In this document: piece after piece, positions 1 through 5,727 of the stretch
Layout: each line of letters begins with the position of its first letter
Numbering within the stretch: position 1 is the stretch's first letter
From: Gallionella sp.
GTDB lineage: Bacteria; Pseudomonadota; Gammaproteobacteria; Burkholderiales; Gallionellaceae
DNA length: 7,297 bases
Direction of reading: 5' to 3'
Assembly (NCBI GenBank): GCA_030690245.1
Contig: JAUYGW010000303.1
Location: forward strand, 1-7,297
Translations under genes and position numbers: made by a program
Notes under the pieces: model-generated
The model's input: the letters and a program-made list of their open reading frames with translations, nothing else
Told to the model about the DNA's origin: nothing
Databases searched by the model: none

Positions 1-665
1 ATGCTCTTGATCGGCGCAAAGCCGGTGCCTCCGGCGATGAAGATCATCGGCTTGTCGGAATCGTCGCGGATGAAGAAGCTGCCGAGTGGGCCTTTCAGGC
101 GCAGGATGTCGCGTTCCTTCATTTCGTTGAATACATACTGCGTGAAAGCACCGCCCTCGACCTTGCGGATATGCAGTTCGAGGAATTCGCCGTCGTGCGG
201 CGCATTGGCCAGCGAGAAATTGCGCGGCTTCTGGTCTTTCGGCAGGAGGGAGATGTATTGCCCGGCCGCAAAGCGCAATCGTTCGCCCATAGGCAGTTCG
301 AGTTGTAGCGCCATCACGTCATCCGCCAGCCGGGTCATCTTGCGCACGCGGCAGGGCAGGATACGCACCGGGATGTCGCCGATCTTGCCGGCTGTTTGGC
401 ATTCGATCACCAGGTCCGATTTCGGCCTGGCGCAACAGAACAATGTCATGCCCGCCGCTCTATCCATATCCGTCAGCGCACTGCCCAGATAGTTGCCGTG
501 ATCCACCTGCCCCTCCATGACTTTACCCTTGCATACGCCGCATGCGCCTTCGCGGCAGCTATAGGGCAGGGTGTAGCCGTGCTTGAGTGCGGCTTCAAGG
601 ATGGTTTCGTGCTCTTCGATGGGGAACTGGTAGCCGCTCGGCTGGATAGTGGTTTGAAAGGTCAT
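1..665 (-). CDS. 2Fe-2S ferredoxin/FAD/NAD(P)H reductase, CDP-6-deoxy-delta-3,4-glucoseen reductase-like (3' part missing)
   Basis: This gene encodes a flavin- and iron-sulfur-dependent electron-transfer protein that would pass electrons from NAD(P)H through FAD to a 2Fe-2S centre. The minus strand reads from ATG at 665 to the window edge without a stop, giving 221 residues, so the C-terminus is missing. The N-terminal plant-type ferredoxin domain has cluster ligands C37, C42 and C45 in CREGACGVC and a fourth, most likely C77, in LFCCARP. A ferredoxin-reductase FAD domain follows, with RNFS at 148-151, and the start of the NAD-binding domain shows GGTGFAP at 212-218. This order (ferredoxin first) matches AscD/DdhD-type reductases and BenC-type oxygenase reductases. 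The common annotation is CDP-6-deoxy-delta-3,4-glucoseen reductase, but no dideoxysugar genes are visible here, so the physiological partner is unknown. No strong Shine-Dalgarno sequence precedes the start. It is transcribed divergently from the SDR gene. Confidence 0.9.
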   Translation of the reverse strand, partial: MTFQTTIQPSGYQFPIEEHETILEAALKHGYTLPYSCREGACGVCKGKVMEGQVDHGNYLGSALTDMDRAAGMTLFCCARPKSDLVIECQTAGKIGDIPVRILPCRVRKMTRLADDVMALQLELPMGERLRFAAGQYISLLPKDQKPRNFSLANAPHDGEFLELHIRKVEGGAFTQYVFNEMKERDILRLKGPLGSFFIRDDSDKPMIFIAGGTGFAPIKS

Positions 666-717
666 GATAAAGCTACAAAGGCGCTCAAAAAGATAAATTA
701 CAGGACATAATTATGCC
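666..717. promoter_or_regulatory. Divergent intergenic region with a 10-bp palindrome
   Basis: The 52 bases between two divergent start codons are AT-rich and must hold the 5' signals of both genes unless promoters lie inside the coding regions. I see AT-rich -10-like stretches on both strands but no convincing -35/-10 pair. A perfect palindrome CATAATTATG occupies 706-715, directly before the SDR start. A weak AGGA at 702-705 is 12 nt from that start, further than ideal. The promoter role is inferred from gene arrangement only. Confidence 0.3.
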
Positions 718-1587
718 ATGAAACGTTTATTGATCATCGGCTGCGGAGACGTGGCGATGCGCGCCATTCCTTTGCTGACGCGCCGCTACCGGGTATTTGC
801 GCTGGTGCGCAATCCGGCTTATCGCGAAAAATTACGCGCGCTCGGCGTGCTGCCGATTGTCGGCGATTTGGACGATCGCGCCAGCCTCGCACGCATCGCG
901 GGGCTGGCGGATGCCGTGCTGCACTTAGCACCTCCTGCGAATAGCGGCACCAGCGACACGCGCACCCGCAACCTGCTCGGCGCACTGTCGCGCGGAGCAT
1001 TGCCGGCGCAACTGGTGTACATCGGCACCAGCGGCGTCTATGGCGATTGCGGCGGTGCAGTCGTGAGTGAATCTCGGCCGCCCCGTCCGCAAGCGGCGCG
1101 TGCACAGCGCCGCATCGATGCCGAAAGGCAAATTCGCAACTGGGCAAAACGCAATCATGTGAAGGCCAGCATCCTGCGCGTGCCGGGCATTTATGCCGCC
1201 GATCGCCTGCCGCTAGCCCGCTTGCAGCAGGGCTTGCCGTGCATTGTCGACAGCGAGGACAGCTATACCAACCACATCCACGCCGACGATCTGGCGCGCA
1301 TCGCTGTCGCGGCATTGCGGTATGGAAAGGCGTGCCGCGTGTACCACGCGAGCGACGACAGCCAGTTGAAGATGGGCGGATACTTCGATGCCGTGGCGGA
1401 TGCGTTTGGCTTTCCGCACCCGCCGCGTGTGAGCCGCGCCGAGGCGCAGCGCGCGCTGCCGGAAACGCTGCTATCGTTCATGAACGAATCGCGGCGGCTG
1501 AACAATCGGCGCATGAAACGGGAGTTGAGGGTGCGGCTGCATTATCCGACGGTGGCGGACATGCTGGCCACAATCAAACTCCCCTGA
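718..1587 (+). CDS. Atypical SDR-family NAD(P)-dependent epimerase/oxidoreductase (YeeZ-like)
   Basis: This 289-residue protein belongs to the short-chain dehydrogenase/reductase superfamily, in the atypical extended group that includes E. coli YeeZ; its substrate is unknown. The N-terminus begins with a beta strand and the nucleotide-binding motif IIGCGDVA (6-13), then ALVRN (28-32) and GDLDD (49-53), as expected for a Rossmann fold. SGVYGD at 105-110, RVPGIYA at 164-170 and NHIHADDLA at 185-193 match conserved extended-SDR segments. The segment that normally carries the catalytic YxxxK reads PQAARAQRR near 124-132, so the usual Tyr and Lys appear to be Arg128 and Arg132. The protein may therefore not be a classical dehydrogenase. 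The ATG at 718 is preferred because the ATG at 713 runs straight into a stop. The gene ends 17 bases from the 3' end of the convergent small gene. Confidence 0.88.
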   Translation: MKRLLIIGCGDVAMRAIPLLTRRYRVFALVRNPAYREKLRALGVLPIVGDLDDRASLARIAGLADAVLHLAPPANSGTSDTRTRNLLGALSRGALPAQLVYIGTSGVYGDCGGAVVSESRPPRPQAARAQRRIDAERQIRNWAKRNHVKASILRVPGIYAADRLPLARLQQGLPCIVDSEDSYTNHIHADDLARIAVAALRYGKACRVYHASDDSQLKMGGYFDAVADAFGFPHPPRVSRAEAQRALPETLLSFMNESRRLNNRRMKRELRVRLHYPTVADMLATIKLP

Positions 1588-1604
1588 ATTTGCTCAACGC
1601 TGTC

Positions 1605-1697
1605 TTATAAAACAAGCGCGCCAGTCACCGCGACAGGCGGCGGTTGCTTTTTAGGTTTCTTCACTTCTTTGTTTTTTCGTTGCTGCCCTTTAGCCAT
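1605..1697 (-). CDS. Very small basic protein (30 aa), hypothetical
   Basis: The minus strand carries an ORF of 30 codons from ATG at 1697 to a TAA at 1605-1607. The product starts MAKGQQRKNKEVKKPKKQPP and ends with a short apolar tail (PVAVTGALVL). Lys and Arg make up about a third of the first 18 residues. An ideal ribosome-binding site AAGGAG lies at 1705-1710, 7 nt from the ATG, which is the main reason to call it a gene. I recall similar lysine-rich proteins beginning MAKGQ.R.N.E.KKPK as short hypothetical proteins in Betaproteobacteria, but I could not check this. There is no signal peptide or membrane segment. The basic, proline-rich, probably disordered sequence would suit nucleic-acid or ribosome binding; that is inference only. 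It converges with the SDR gene and is divergent from csp. Confidence 0.72.
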   Translation of the reverse strand: MAKGQQRKNKEVKKPKKQPPPVAVTGALVL

Positions 1698-1726
1698 GAT
1701 CGTTCTCCTTGTGTTGTGGCATGCGC

Positions 1727-1735
1727 ATAATAATA
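1727..1735 (-). promoter_or_regulatory. Candidate -10 element for the small basic gene
   Basis: The minus strand reads TATTATTAT here, two overlapping TATTAT hexamers (5 of 6 matches to TATAAT), about 30 nt upstream of the small gene's start codon. No good -35 hexamer lies at the expected distance, so the assignment is tentative. Confidence 0.3.
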
Positions 1736-1785
1736 CGAACGGATAATTTCGGTGTGCTTTCCTCGGCGGAATGGTTTGAATGGCC

Positions 1786-1837
1786 GTTATTGGGTGTCTG
1801 CTTCCGGGTATCGCGAGTTCAAAATACCCTCAATAAC
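1786..1837. repeat. Nested inverted repeat of unknown role
   Basis: GTTATTG at 1786-1792 is complementary to CAATAAC at 1831-1837. Inside it GGGTAT at 1806-1811 is complementary to ATACCC at 1824-1829. The RNA could fold as a two-part hairpin with a 13-nt bulge on one side. No T-run follows on either strand, so it is not an intrinsic terminator. It could be a protein-binding site, a remnant or chance. Confidence 0.3.
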
Positions 1838-1892
1838 CTGCCGCTATCTGGGGCATTTTAACGTCAGATTTAGTATTCTTTTACAAATTTCC

Positions 1893-1922
1893 TTGACGAG
1901 ACTAACCTAATAGGCGTAAAAG
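1893..1922 (+). promoter_or_regulatory. Candidate csp promoter or cold-box-like segment
   Basis: TTGACG at 1893-1898 followed after 18 nt by TAAAAG at 1917-1922 is the best sigma-70-like pair upstream of csp. It would give a leader of roughly 105 nt, in line with the long leaders known for cold-shock genes. A competing pair is TTTACA at 1880-1885 with TAACCT at 1903-1908 after 17 nt. In that case the TTGACG segment would lie near the transcript start, where it loosely resembles the E. coli cspA cold box (UUGACGUACAGA). The sequence does not decide between these. Confidence 0.35.
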
Positions 1923-1936
1923 GCTTCCAGGTATTT

Positions 1937-1988
1937 GATTCAAAGTCTTTGCAGTGCTGGTTTTTCCATGTGCAATCTTCGATTCAAA
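1937..1988 (+). repeat. Pair of GATTCAAA direct repeats in the csp leader
   Basis: GATTCAAA occurs at 1937-1944 and again at 1981-1988, exactly 44 bases apart. Both copies are followed within several bases by a TTTGC stretch. The first copy also lies in a small palindrome (TTTGA T TCAAA). They fall in the presumed csp 5' untranslated region or just downstream of its promoter. The role is unknown and chance is possible in AT-rich DNA. Confidence 0.3.
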
Positions 1989-1996
1989 TAGTTTTG

Positions 1997-2017
1997 CGGG
2001 AGTTTTTCCCGTTTTTT
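1997..2017 (+). promoter_or_regulatory. Hairpin plus T-run in the csp leader (candidate attenuator or thermosensor)
   Basis: CGGGA at 1997-2001 pairs with TCCCG at 2007-2011 across a 5-nt loop, and six T follow at 2012-2017. This has the form of a short intrinsic terminator and sits only 3 nt before the AAGGAAG ribosome-binding site of csp. A weak hairpin with a U-run in this position could attenuate transcription or change ribosome access with temperature. Cold-shock leaders are known to act as temperature-responsive RNAs, but this structure's role is inference. Confidence 0.4.
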
Positions 2018-2034
2018 AATAAGGAAGTAATCAC

Positions 2035-2238
2035 ATGGCAACTGGTACAGTTAAATGGTTTAACGACGCAAAGGGTTTTGGTTTTGTCACTCCCGATGAT
2101 GGCAGCGAAGACTTGTTCGCGCACTTTTCAGCAATCAACATGAACGGCTTCAAGTCGCTCCAGGAAGGCCAAAAAGTCAGCTTTGAAGTGACACAAGGTC
2201 CTAAGGGCAAGCAAGCTTCCAATATTCAGGCTGGTTAA
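2035..2238 (+). CDS. cspA: CspA-family cold-shock protein
   Basis: This 67-residue protein is a single cold-shock domain, the usual length for bacterial CspA-type RNA chaperones, which bind single-stranded RNA or DNA and melt secondary structure in the cytoplasm. RNP1 is KGFGFV at 13-18 and RNP2 is LFAHF at 27-31, with W8, F15, F17, F28, H30 and F31 forming the expected nucleic-acid-binding face. The start is fixed by AAGGAAG at 2021-2027, 7 nt upstream. The gene is monocistronic, with a long leader upstream and a strong terminator 17 nt after its stop. Whether it is cold-induced or constitutive (CspE/CspC-like) cannot be told from the protein, although the long structured leader is compatible with post-transcriptional control. 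The family assignment is secure; the paralogue letter is only conventional. Confidence 0.97.
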   Translation: MATGTVKWFNDAKGFGFVTPDDGSEDLFAHFSAINMNGFKSLQEGQKVSFEVTQGPKGKQASNIQAG

Positions 2239-2255
2239 TCAGTCCCTGAGTTGGT

Positions 2256-2290
2256 AAAAAAGCCCGGCACGAAAGTGCCGGGCTTTTTGT
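2256..2290. terminator. Bidirectional intrinsic terminator between csp and trpD
   Basis: AGCCCGGCAC at 2261-2270 pairs perfectly with GTGCCGGGCT at 2275-2284 around a GAAA tetraloop. The stem extends through A:T pairs because an A-run (2256-2261) precedes it and a T-run (2284-2288) follows. The structure therefore presents a GC-rich hairpin with a U-tail on both strands. It lies between the convergent csp (+) and trpD (-) genes and should end transcripts from both. Confidence 0.95.
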
Positions 2291-2336
2291 TTTCCGGTAA
2301 GACAAGCCTGCCGATAGCCGCTTTACTTTATGGCCG

Positions 2337-3365
2337 CTAAGCCTTGAAGCTGTTGCTCAGCGCGATGAGTTGATCCAGTTTGGCTTTCGCCGCGCCGCTG
2401 GCGATCACCTGATCGGCCTTGGCGACGCCTTCCTTGAGTGTGGCGGCCAGCCCCGCCACGTAAATCGCCGCACCGGCATTCAGTTGCACGATGTCGCGCG
2501 GTGTACCGACTTCATTGTTCAACACGCCTAATAGTTTTTCGCACGCCTCGTCGGCATTGGTGACGCGCAGCATGCCGATCGGTGCGCTGGGCAGCCCGAA
2601 GTCGCTCGGATGAACAGTGTACTCGCTGACTTCCCCGCCTTTCAGCTCAGCAACATAGGTGCCTTCGCTGATAGAAATCTCATCCATGCCATCCGCGCCG
2701 TGCACCACGAGCACATGGTGGCTACCGAGGCGTTGCAGCACGCGTGCCTGAATACCGACCAGGTCGGGATGGAACACGCCCATCACCTGGTTGTCGGCGC
2801 CGGCAGGATTGGTCAGCGGCCCGAGCACATTGAAAATCGTGCGTACCCCCAGTTCGCGGCGCACCGGCGCGGCGTACTTCATCGCACCGTGAAAGTTGGG
2901 CGCGAACATGAAGCCGATGCCGATTTCGTCTATACACTGCCCGACCTGTTCCGGGGTCAGGTTGAGGTTGACGCCGAGTTTTTCCAGTACATCCGCCGAG
3001 CCGCAGGTCGAGGAGACCGAGCGCCCGCCATGCTTGGCTACATGCGCCCCTGCCGCCGCAGCGACCAGCGCGCTGGCGGTGGAGATGTTGAAAGTGTGTG
3101 CCGCATCGCCCCCGGTGCCGCAGGTGTCGACCAAGTGTGTGCGGTTTGCGACGGGTACCTTGGCGGCGAACTCGCGCATCACGAATGCGGCTGCGGAAAT
3201 TTCCCCTATGGTTTCCTTCTTGACCCGCAGGCCGACGAGAATTCCTGCAATCTGCGCCGGCGTGACTTCGCCGCTCATGATCTGGCGCATCAGCGACAGC
3301 ATCTCATCGTAAAAAATTTCGCGCTGGTCGATCAGGCGGGCGAGGGCTTGTTGCGGTGTCATCAT
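2337..3365 (-). CDS. trpD: Anthranilate phosphoribosyltransferase
   Basis: TrpD transfers the phosphoribosyl group of PRPP to anthranilate, the second step of tryptophan synthesis, in the cytoplasm. The 342-residue length is normal for a stand-alone TrpD. Family motifs are intact: CGTGGD at 82-87 and NIST at 93-96 (PRPP and Mg binding), KHGGRSVSS at 111-119, NVLGPLTNP at 179-187, and the metal-binding Asp-Glu pair at 228-229 in GMDE. The N-terminal helical domain precedes the glycine-rich PRPP site as usual. Two consecutive ATGs (3365 and 3362) are possible starts; the first lies 2 nt after the trpG stop and has a purine-rich GGGAAGAG before it, inside the end of trpG. The two genes are thus almost certainly translated from one message. 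It is the last gene of the operon before the bidirectional terminator; trpC does not follow. Confidence 0.98.
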   Translation of the reverse strand: MMTPQQALARLIDQREIFYDEMLSLMRQIMSGEVTPAQIAGILVGLRVKKETIGEISAAAFVMREFAAKVPVANRTHLVDTCGTGGDAAHTFNISTASALVAAAAGAHVAKHGGRSVSSTCGSADVLEKLGVNLNLTPEQVGQCIDEIGIGFMFAPNFHGAMKYAAPVRRELGVRTIFNVLGPLTNPAGADNQVMGVFHPDLVGIQARVLQRLGSHHVLVVHGADGMDEISISEGTYVAELKGGEVSEYTVHPSDFGLPSAPIGMLRVTNADEACEKLLGVLNNEVGTPRDIVQLNAGAAIYVAGLAATLKEGVAKADQVIASGAAKAKLDQLIALSNSFKA

Positions 3366-3367
3366 GG

Positions 3368-3937
3368 TTATCTCTTCCCTTCCAGAAAATTCTTCAGCAT
3401 GTCGTGCCCGTGCTCGGTCAGGATCGATTCCGGGTGAAACTGCACGCCATGCACCGCCAGCGTCTTGTGGCGCACCCCCATGATCTCGCCGTCATCCGTC
3501 CATGCGGTGATCTCCAGGCAGTCCGGCAGGGTCGTGCGCTCAATCACCAGCGAGTGGTAGCGCGTCGCGGTGAACGGGTTGGGCAGCCCGGTGAACACGC
3601 TGGTGTTGTTGTGATGGATCGCCGAGGTCTTGCCGTGCATCAACTGTTTGGCGTGGACGATCTTTCCGCCGAAAGCCTGCCCGATGCTCTGATGGCCGAG
3701 GCACACGCCGAGGATCGGAATTTTGCCGGCGAACTGCCGGATCGCCGCCACCGATACCCCCGCCTCGTTCGGCGTGCACGGGCCGGGCGATACCACGATG
3801 TGCTGCGGGTTCATGGTTGCTATCTGTTCGACCGTGACTTCATCGTTGCGGCGCACCACCACGTCCGCACCGAGCTCGGCGAAATACTGCACCAGGTTGT
3901 AGGTGAAGGAGTCGTAATTGTCGATCATTAGCAACAT
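3368..3937 (-). CDS. trpG: Anthranilate synthase component II (glutamine amidotransferase)
   Basis: TrpG is the class I glutamine amidotransferase subunit of anthranilate synthase. It hydrolyses glutamine and channels ammonia to TrpE. The 189-residue length is typical of a stand-alone subunit. The N-terminal [15 protein letters not shown] is characteristic; [10 protein letters not shown] at 51-60 is the conserved loop; the nucleophilic Cys is C79 in GVCLGHQ (77-83); the catalytic His and Glu are H168 and E170 in HPES. The closely related PabA of folate synthesis has the same motifs, and in many bacteria one protein serves both TrpE and PabB, so a dual role is possible. The trp role is supported by trpD 2 nt downstream and trpE in the same direction upstream. 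A weak GGA lies 6 nt before the start. It is separated from trpE by the FAD gene and an inverted repeat. Confidence 0.97.
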   Translation of the reverse strand: MLLMIDNYDSFTYNLVQYFAELGADVVVRRNDEVTVEQIATMNPQHIVVSPGPCTPNEAGVSVAAIRQFAGKIPILGVCLGHQSIGQAFGGKIVHAKQLMHGKTSAIHHNNTSVFTGLPNPFTATRYHSLVIERTTLPDCLEITAWTDDGEIMGVRHKTLAVHGVQFHPESILTEHGHDMLKNFLEGKR

Positions 3938-3977
3938 AGTTTTTCCAATTTCTAGCTGTTTATCCTAAGGACTGCGA

Positions 3978-4108
3978 TTAGCCACAGATATACACGGATT
4001 GCCACTGATAAAAAGCACTGTAAAAAATCTGCTATTCACCGGATGATGGCTTGGAATGATGGTTAATCCATCGATAATCCGTGTTCATCTGTGTAAATCC
4101 GTGGCTGA
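3978..4108. repeat. Imperfect inverted repeat overlapping the 3' end of the FAD gene
   Basis: The left arm (about 3978-4000) contains GCCAC, a CAGAT core and ACACGGATT. The right arm (about 4076-4108) contains the complementary AATCCGTGT, ATCTGTG, AAATCCGTGG and GCTGA. The arms match at their outer and inner ends, but the left arm lacks about 12 bases present in the right one. The right-arm sequence resembles a dispersed element with 'CCACGGATTTACACAGATGAA' character that I recall from intergenic regions of many bacterial genomes; I could not verify this. Between the arms is about 75 bp of AT-rich DNA with a small GATGG/CCATC hairpin (4058-4072). No transposase is present and no T-run follows on the minus strand, so a terminator role is not supported. 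Confidence 0.7.
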
Positions 4109-5725
4109 GTTATTTTGTAGATTTATACGCATCATACTCAACGCCACCGCTTCGGCAACCCGGATGCCGTCCACCGCCGCAGACAGGATGCCGCCCGCAT
4201 AACCCGCGCCTTCGCCGGCGGGATACAAACCCTGGGTGTTGATGCTTTGCAAATCATCGTCATTGCGCTTGATGCGGATCGGCGAGGAGGTGCGCGTTTC
4301 CACACCAGTCAGCACCGCATCAGCCATATCGAATCCCTTGATCTGCTTCGCGAAGGCGGGCAATGCCTCGCGGATCGCGGCGATCGCATAGTCCGGCAGG
4401 GCGCTGCTCAGGTCGCATAGATGCACGCCCGGCGTATAAGACGGCTGTACCGCGCCAAAGTTGCGTGAAGGCCTGCCCGCCAGAAAATCGCCGACCAGTT
4501 GCCCGGGCGCGCAGTAATTTCCGCCGCCCAGCTCGAAGGCGCGCGACTCCCAGCGACGCTGGAATTCCATCCCCGCGAGCGGATCGCCGGGATAGTCCTC
4601 TGGGGTGATGCCCACGACTATCCCTGCGTTGGCGTTGCGCTCGTTACGCGAATACTGGCTCATGCCGTTGGTGACCACTCGTCCCGCTTCCGAAGCGGCG
4701 GCGACCACCGTGCCGCCGGGGCACATACAGAAGCTGTACACCGAACGCCCGTTGCTGGCGTGGTGCACCAGCTTGTAATCCGCTGCGCCGAGCAGCGGGC
4801 TGCCCGCGTTGCTGCCATAGCGCGCACGGTCGATCAGCGACTGCGGATGCTCGATGCGGAAGCCGATCGAGAACGGCTTGGCCTCGATATACACGCCGCG
4901 TTTGTGGATCATCTCGAAGGTGTCGCGCGCGCTGTGCCCGACCGCGAGCACCAGATGATTCGTGGCGATGCGTTCGCCGCTGCTGAGAGCCACGCCGCTT
5001 ATTTTTCCGTCAGTGATGGCGATACCGTCCACGCGGCTCTCGAAGCGGATCTCGCCGCCCAGCGACTGGATCGTCTCGCGCATCTTCTCCACCATCCCCA
5101 CCAGGCGAAAGGTGCCGATGTGCGGCTTGCCGACGTACAGGATTTCTTCCGGTGCACCCGCCTTGACGAATTCCTCCAGCACTTTCCGTCCGAGGTGCCG
5201 AGGGTCCTTGATCTGGCTGTGCAGCTTGCCGTCGGAGAACGTACCCGCGCCGCCCTCGCCGAACTGTACGTTCGATTCCGGGTTGAGCACGCCCTGCCGC
5301 CACAGGCCGAAGGTATCCTTGGTCCTTTCGCGCACCGCCTTGCCGCGTTCCAGGATCAGCGGGCGGAAGCCCATCTGCGCGAGGATCAGACCAGCGAACA
5401 GACCGGCGGGCCCCATACCGATCACGATAGGCCGCGAGGCTAAATTCTGCGGAGCTTGTGCGACAAAGTGGTATCGGGTATCGGGTGCAATCTTTACATG
5501 CGGGTCGTTGTTGAAGCGCGCCAGAATCGCCGCTTCATCGCGCACTTCAATATCCAGCGTGTAGGTGAACAGGATGGCGTGCGATTTGCGCGCATCCACG
5601 CCGCGCCGGAAGATGCGATAGTTCAGCAGGCCGTCTGCGGGAATGTCCAGCCGCTTGACGATGGCGCTGCTGATGTCGCCCTCGGGGTGGTCGAGCGGCA
5701 GTTTGACTTCGGTGAGCCGGATCAT
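4085..5725 (-). CDS. Uncharacterised FAD-dependent dehydrogenase (COG2509-type)
   Basis: This 546-residue protein is a predicted cytosolic flavoprotein of the uncharacterised NAD-utilising/FAD-dependent dehydrogenase group. Residues 1-90 form an N-terminal domain typical of the group (MIRLTEVKLPLDH..., NYRIFRRGVDAR). The FAD dinucleotide fold begins with VIGMGPAG at 101-108 and its acidic strand end is E126 in ILERG. FGEGGAGTFSDGKL at 155-168 and AVGHSARDTF at 261-270 are strong family signatures, and GEGAGYAGGI at 504-513 is the C-terminal FAD-contacting motif. No substrate is known and no membrane segment or signal peptide is visible. The start codon is 2 nt after the trpE stop and has no clear ribosome-binding site, so translation probably depends on coupling to trpE. 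The last six residues (ATDLHR) and the stop are encoded by an arm of a flanking repeat, so the natural C-terminus may have been replaced. A direct role in tryptophan synthesis is not established. Confidence 0.92.
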   Translation of the reverse strand: MIRLTEVKLPLDHPEGDISSAIVKRLDIPADGLLNYRIFRRGVDARKSHAILFTYTLDIEVRDEAAILARFNNDPHVKIAPDTRYHFVAQAPQNLASRPIVIGMGPAGLFAGLILAQMGFRPLILERGKAVRERTKDTFGLWRQGVLNPESNVQFGEGGAGTFSDGKLHSQIKDPRHLGRKVLEEFVKAGAPEEILYVGKPHIGTFRLVGMVEKMRETIQSLGGEIRFESRVDGIAITDGKISGVALSSGERIATNHLVLAVGHSARDTFEMIHKRGVYIEAKPFSIGFRIEHPQSLIDRARYGSNAGSPLLGAADYKLVHHASNGRSVYSFCMCPGGTVVAAASEAGRVVTNGMSQYSRNERNANAGIVVGITPEDYPGDPLAGMEFQRRWESRAFELGGGNYCAPGQLVGDFLAGRPSRNFGAVQPSYTPGVHLCDLSSALPDYAIAAIREALPAFAKQIKGFDMADAVLTGVETRTSSPIRIKRNDDDLQSINTQGLYPAGEGAGYAGGILSAAVDGIRVAEAVALSMMRINLQNNSATDLHR

Positions 5726-5727
5726 GA

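Larger units (their letters stand above)
1698..2034. other. Intergenic region between the small basic gene and csp
   Basis: This stretch of 337 bases is AT-richer than the flanking genes and has no convincing coding frame; the one longer plus-strand frame starting at 1949 overlaps csp out of frame. The left end holds the ribosome-binding site and probably the promoter of the minus-strand small gene. The right half holds the csp promoter and leader. The middle, about 1740-1870, contains only a weak nested inverted repeat. Confidence 0.6.

Noticed and set aside
1..492. Plus-strand open frame at the left edge
   Set aside because: The minus strand encodes an unmistakable 2Fe-2S reductase over the same bases.
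1949..2143. 64-codon plus-strand frame overlapping the csp start
   Set aside because: It runs out of frame into csp, lacks a ribosome-binding site and matches nothing.
2610..3437. Long plus-strand open frame opposite trpD and the end of trpG
   Set aside because: It is a shadow of high-GC coding sequence; the minus-strand proteins carry complete family motifs and the antisense translation resembles no protein.
3978..4108. Inverted repeat as an insertion sequence or CRISPR-like element
   Set aside because: No transposase, no target duplication that I could identify, and only two unequal arms, so neither an intact insertion sequence nor an array is supported.
4499..5443. 314-codon plus-strand open frame opposite the FAD gene
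   Set aside because: The His/Arg/Ala-rich translation with no domain is typical of an antisense shadow; the FAD protein on the other strand is clearly real.
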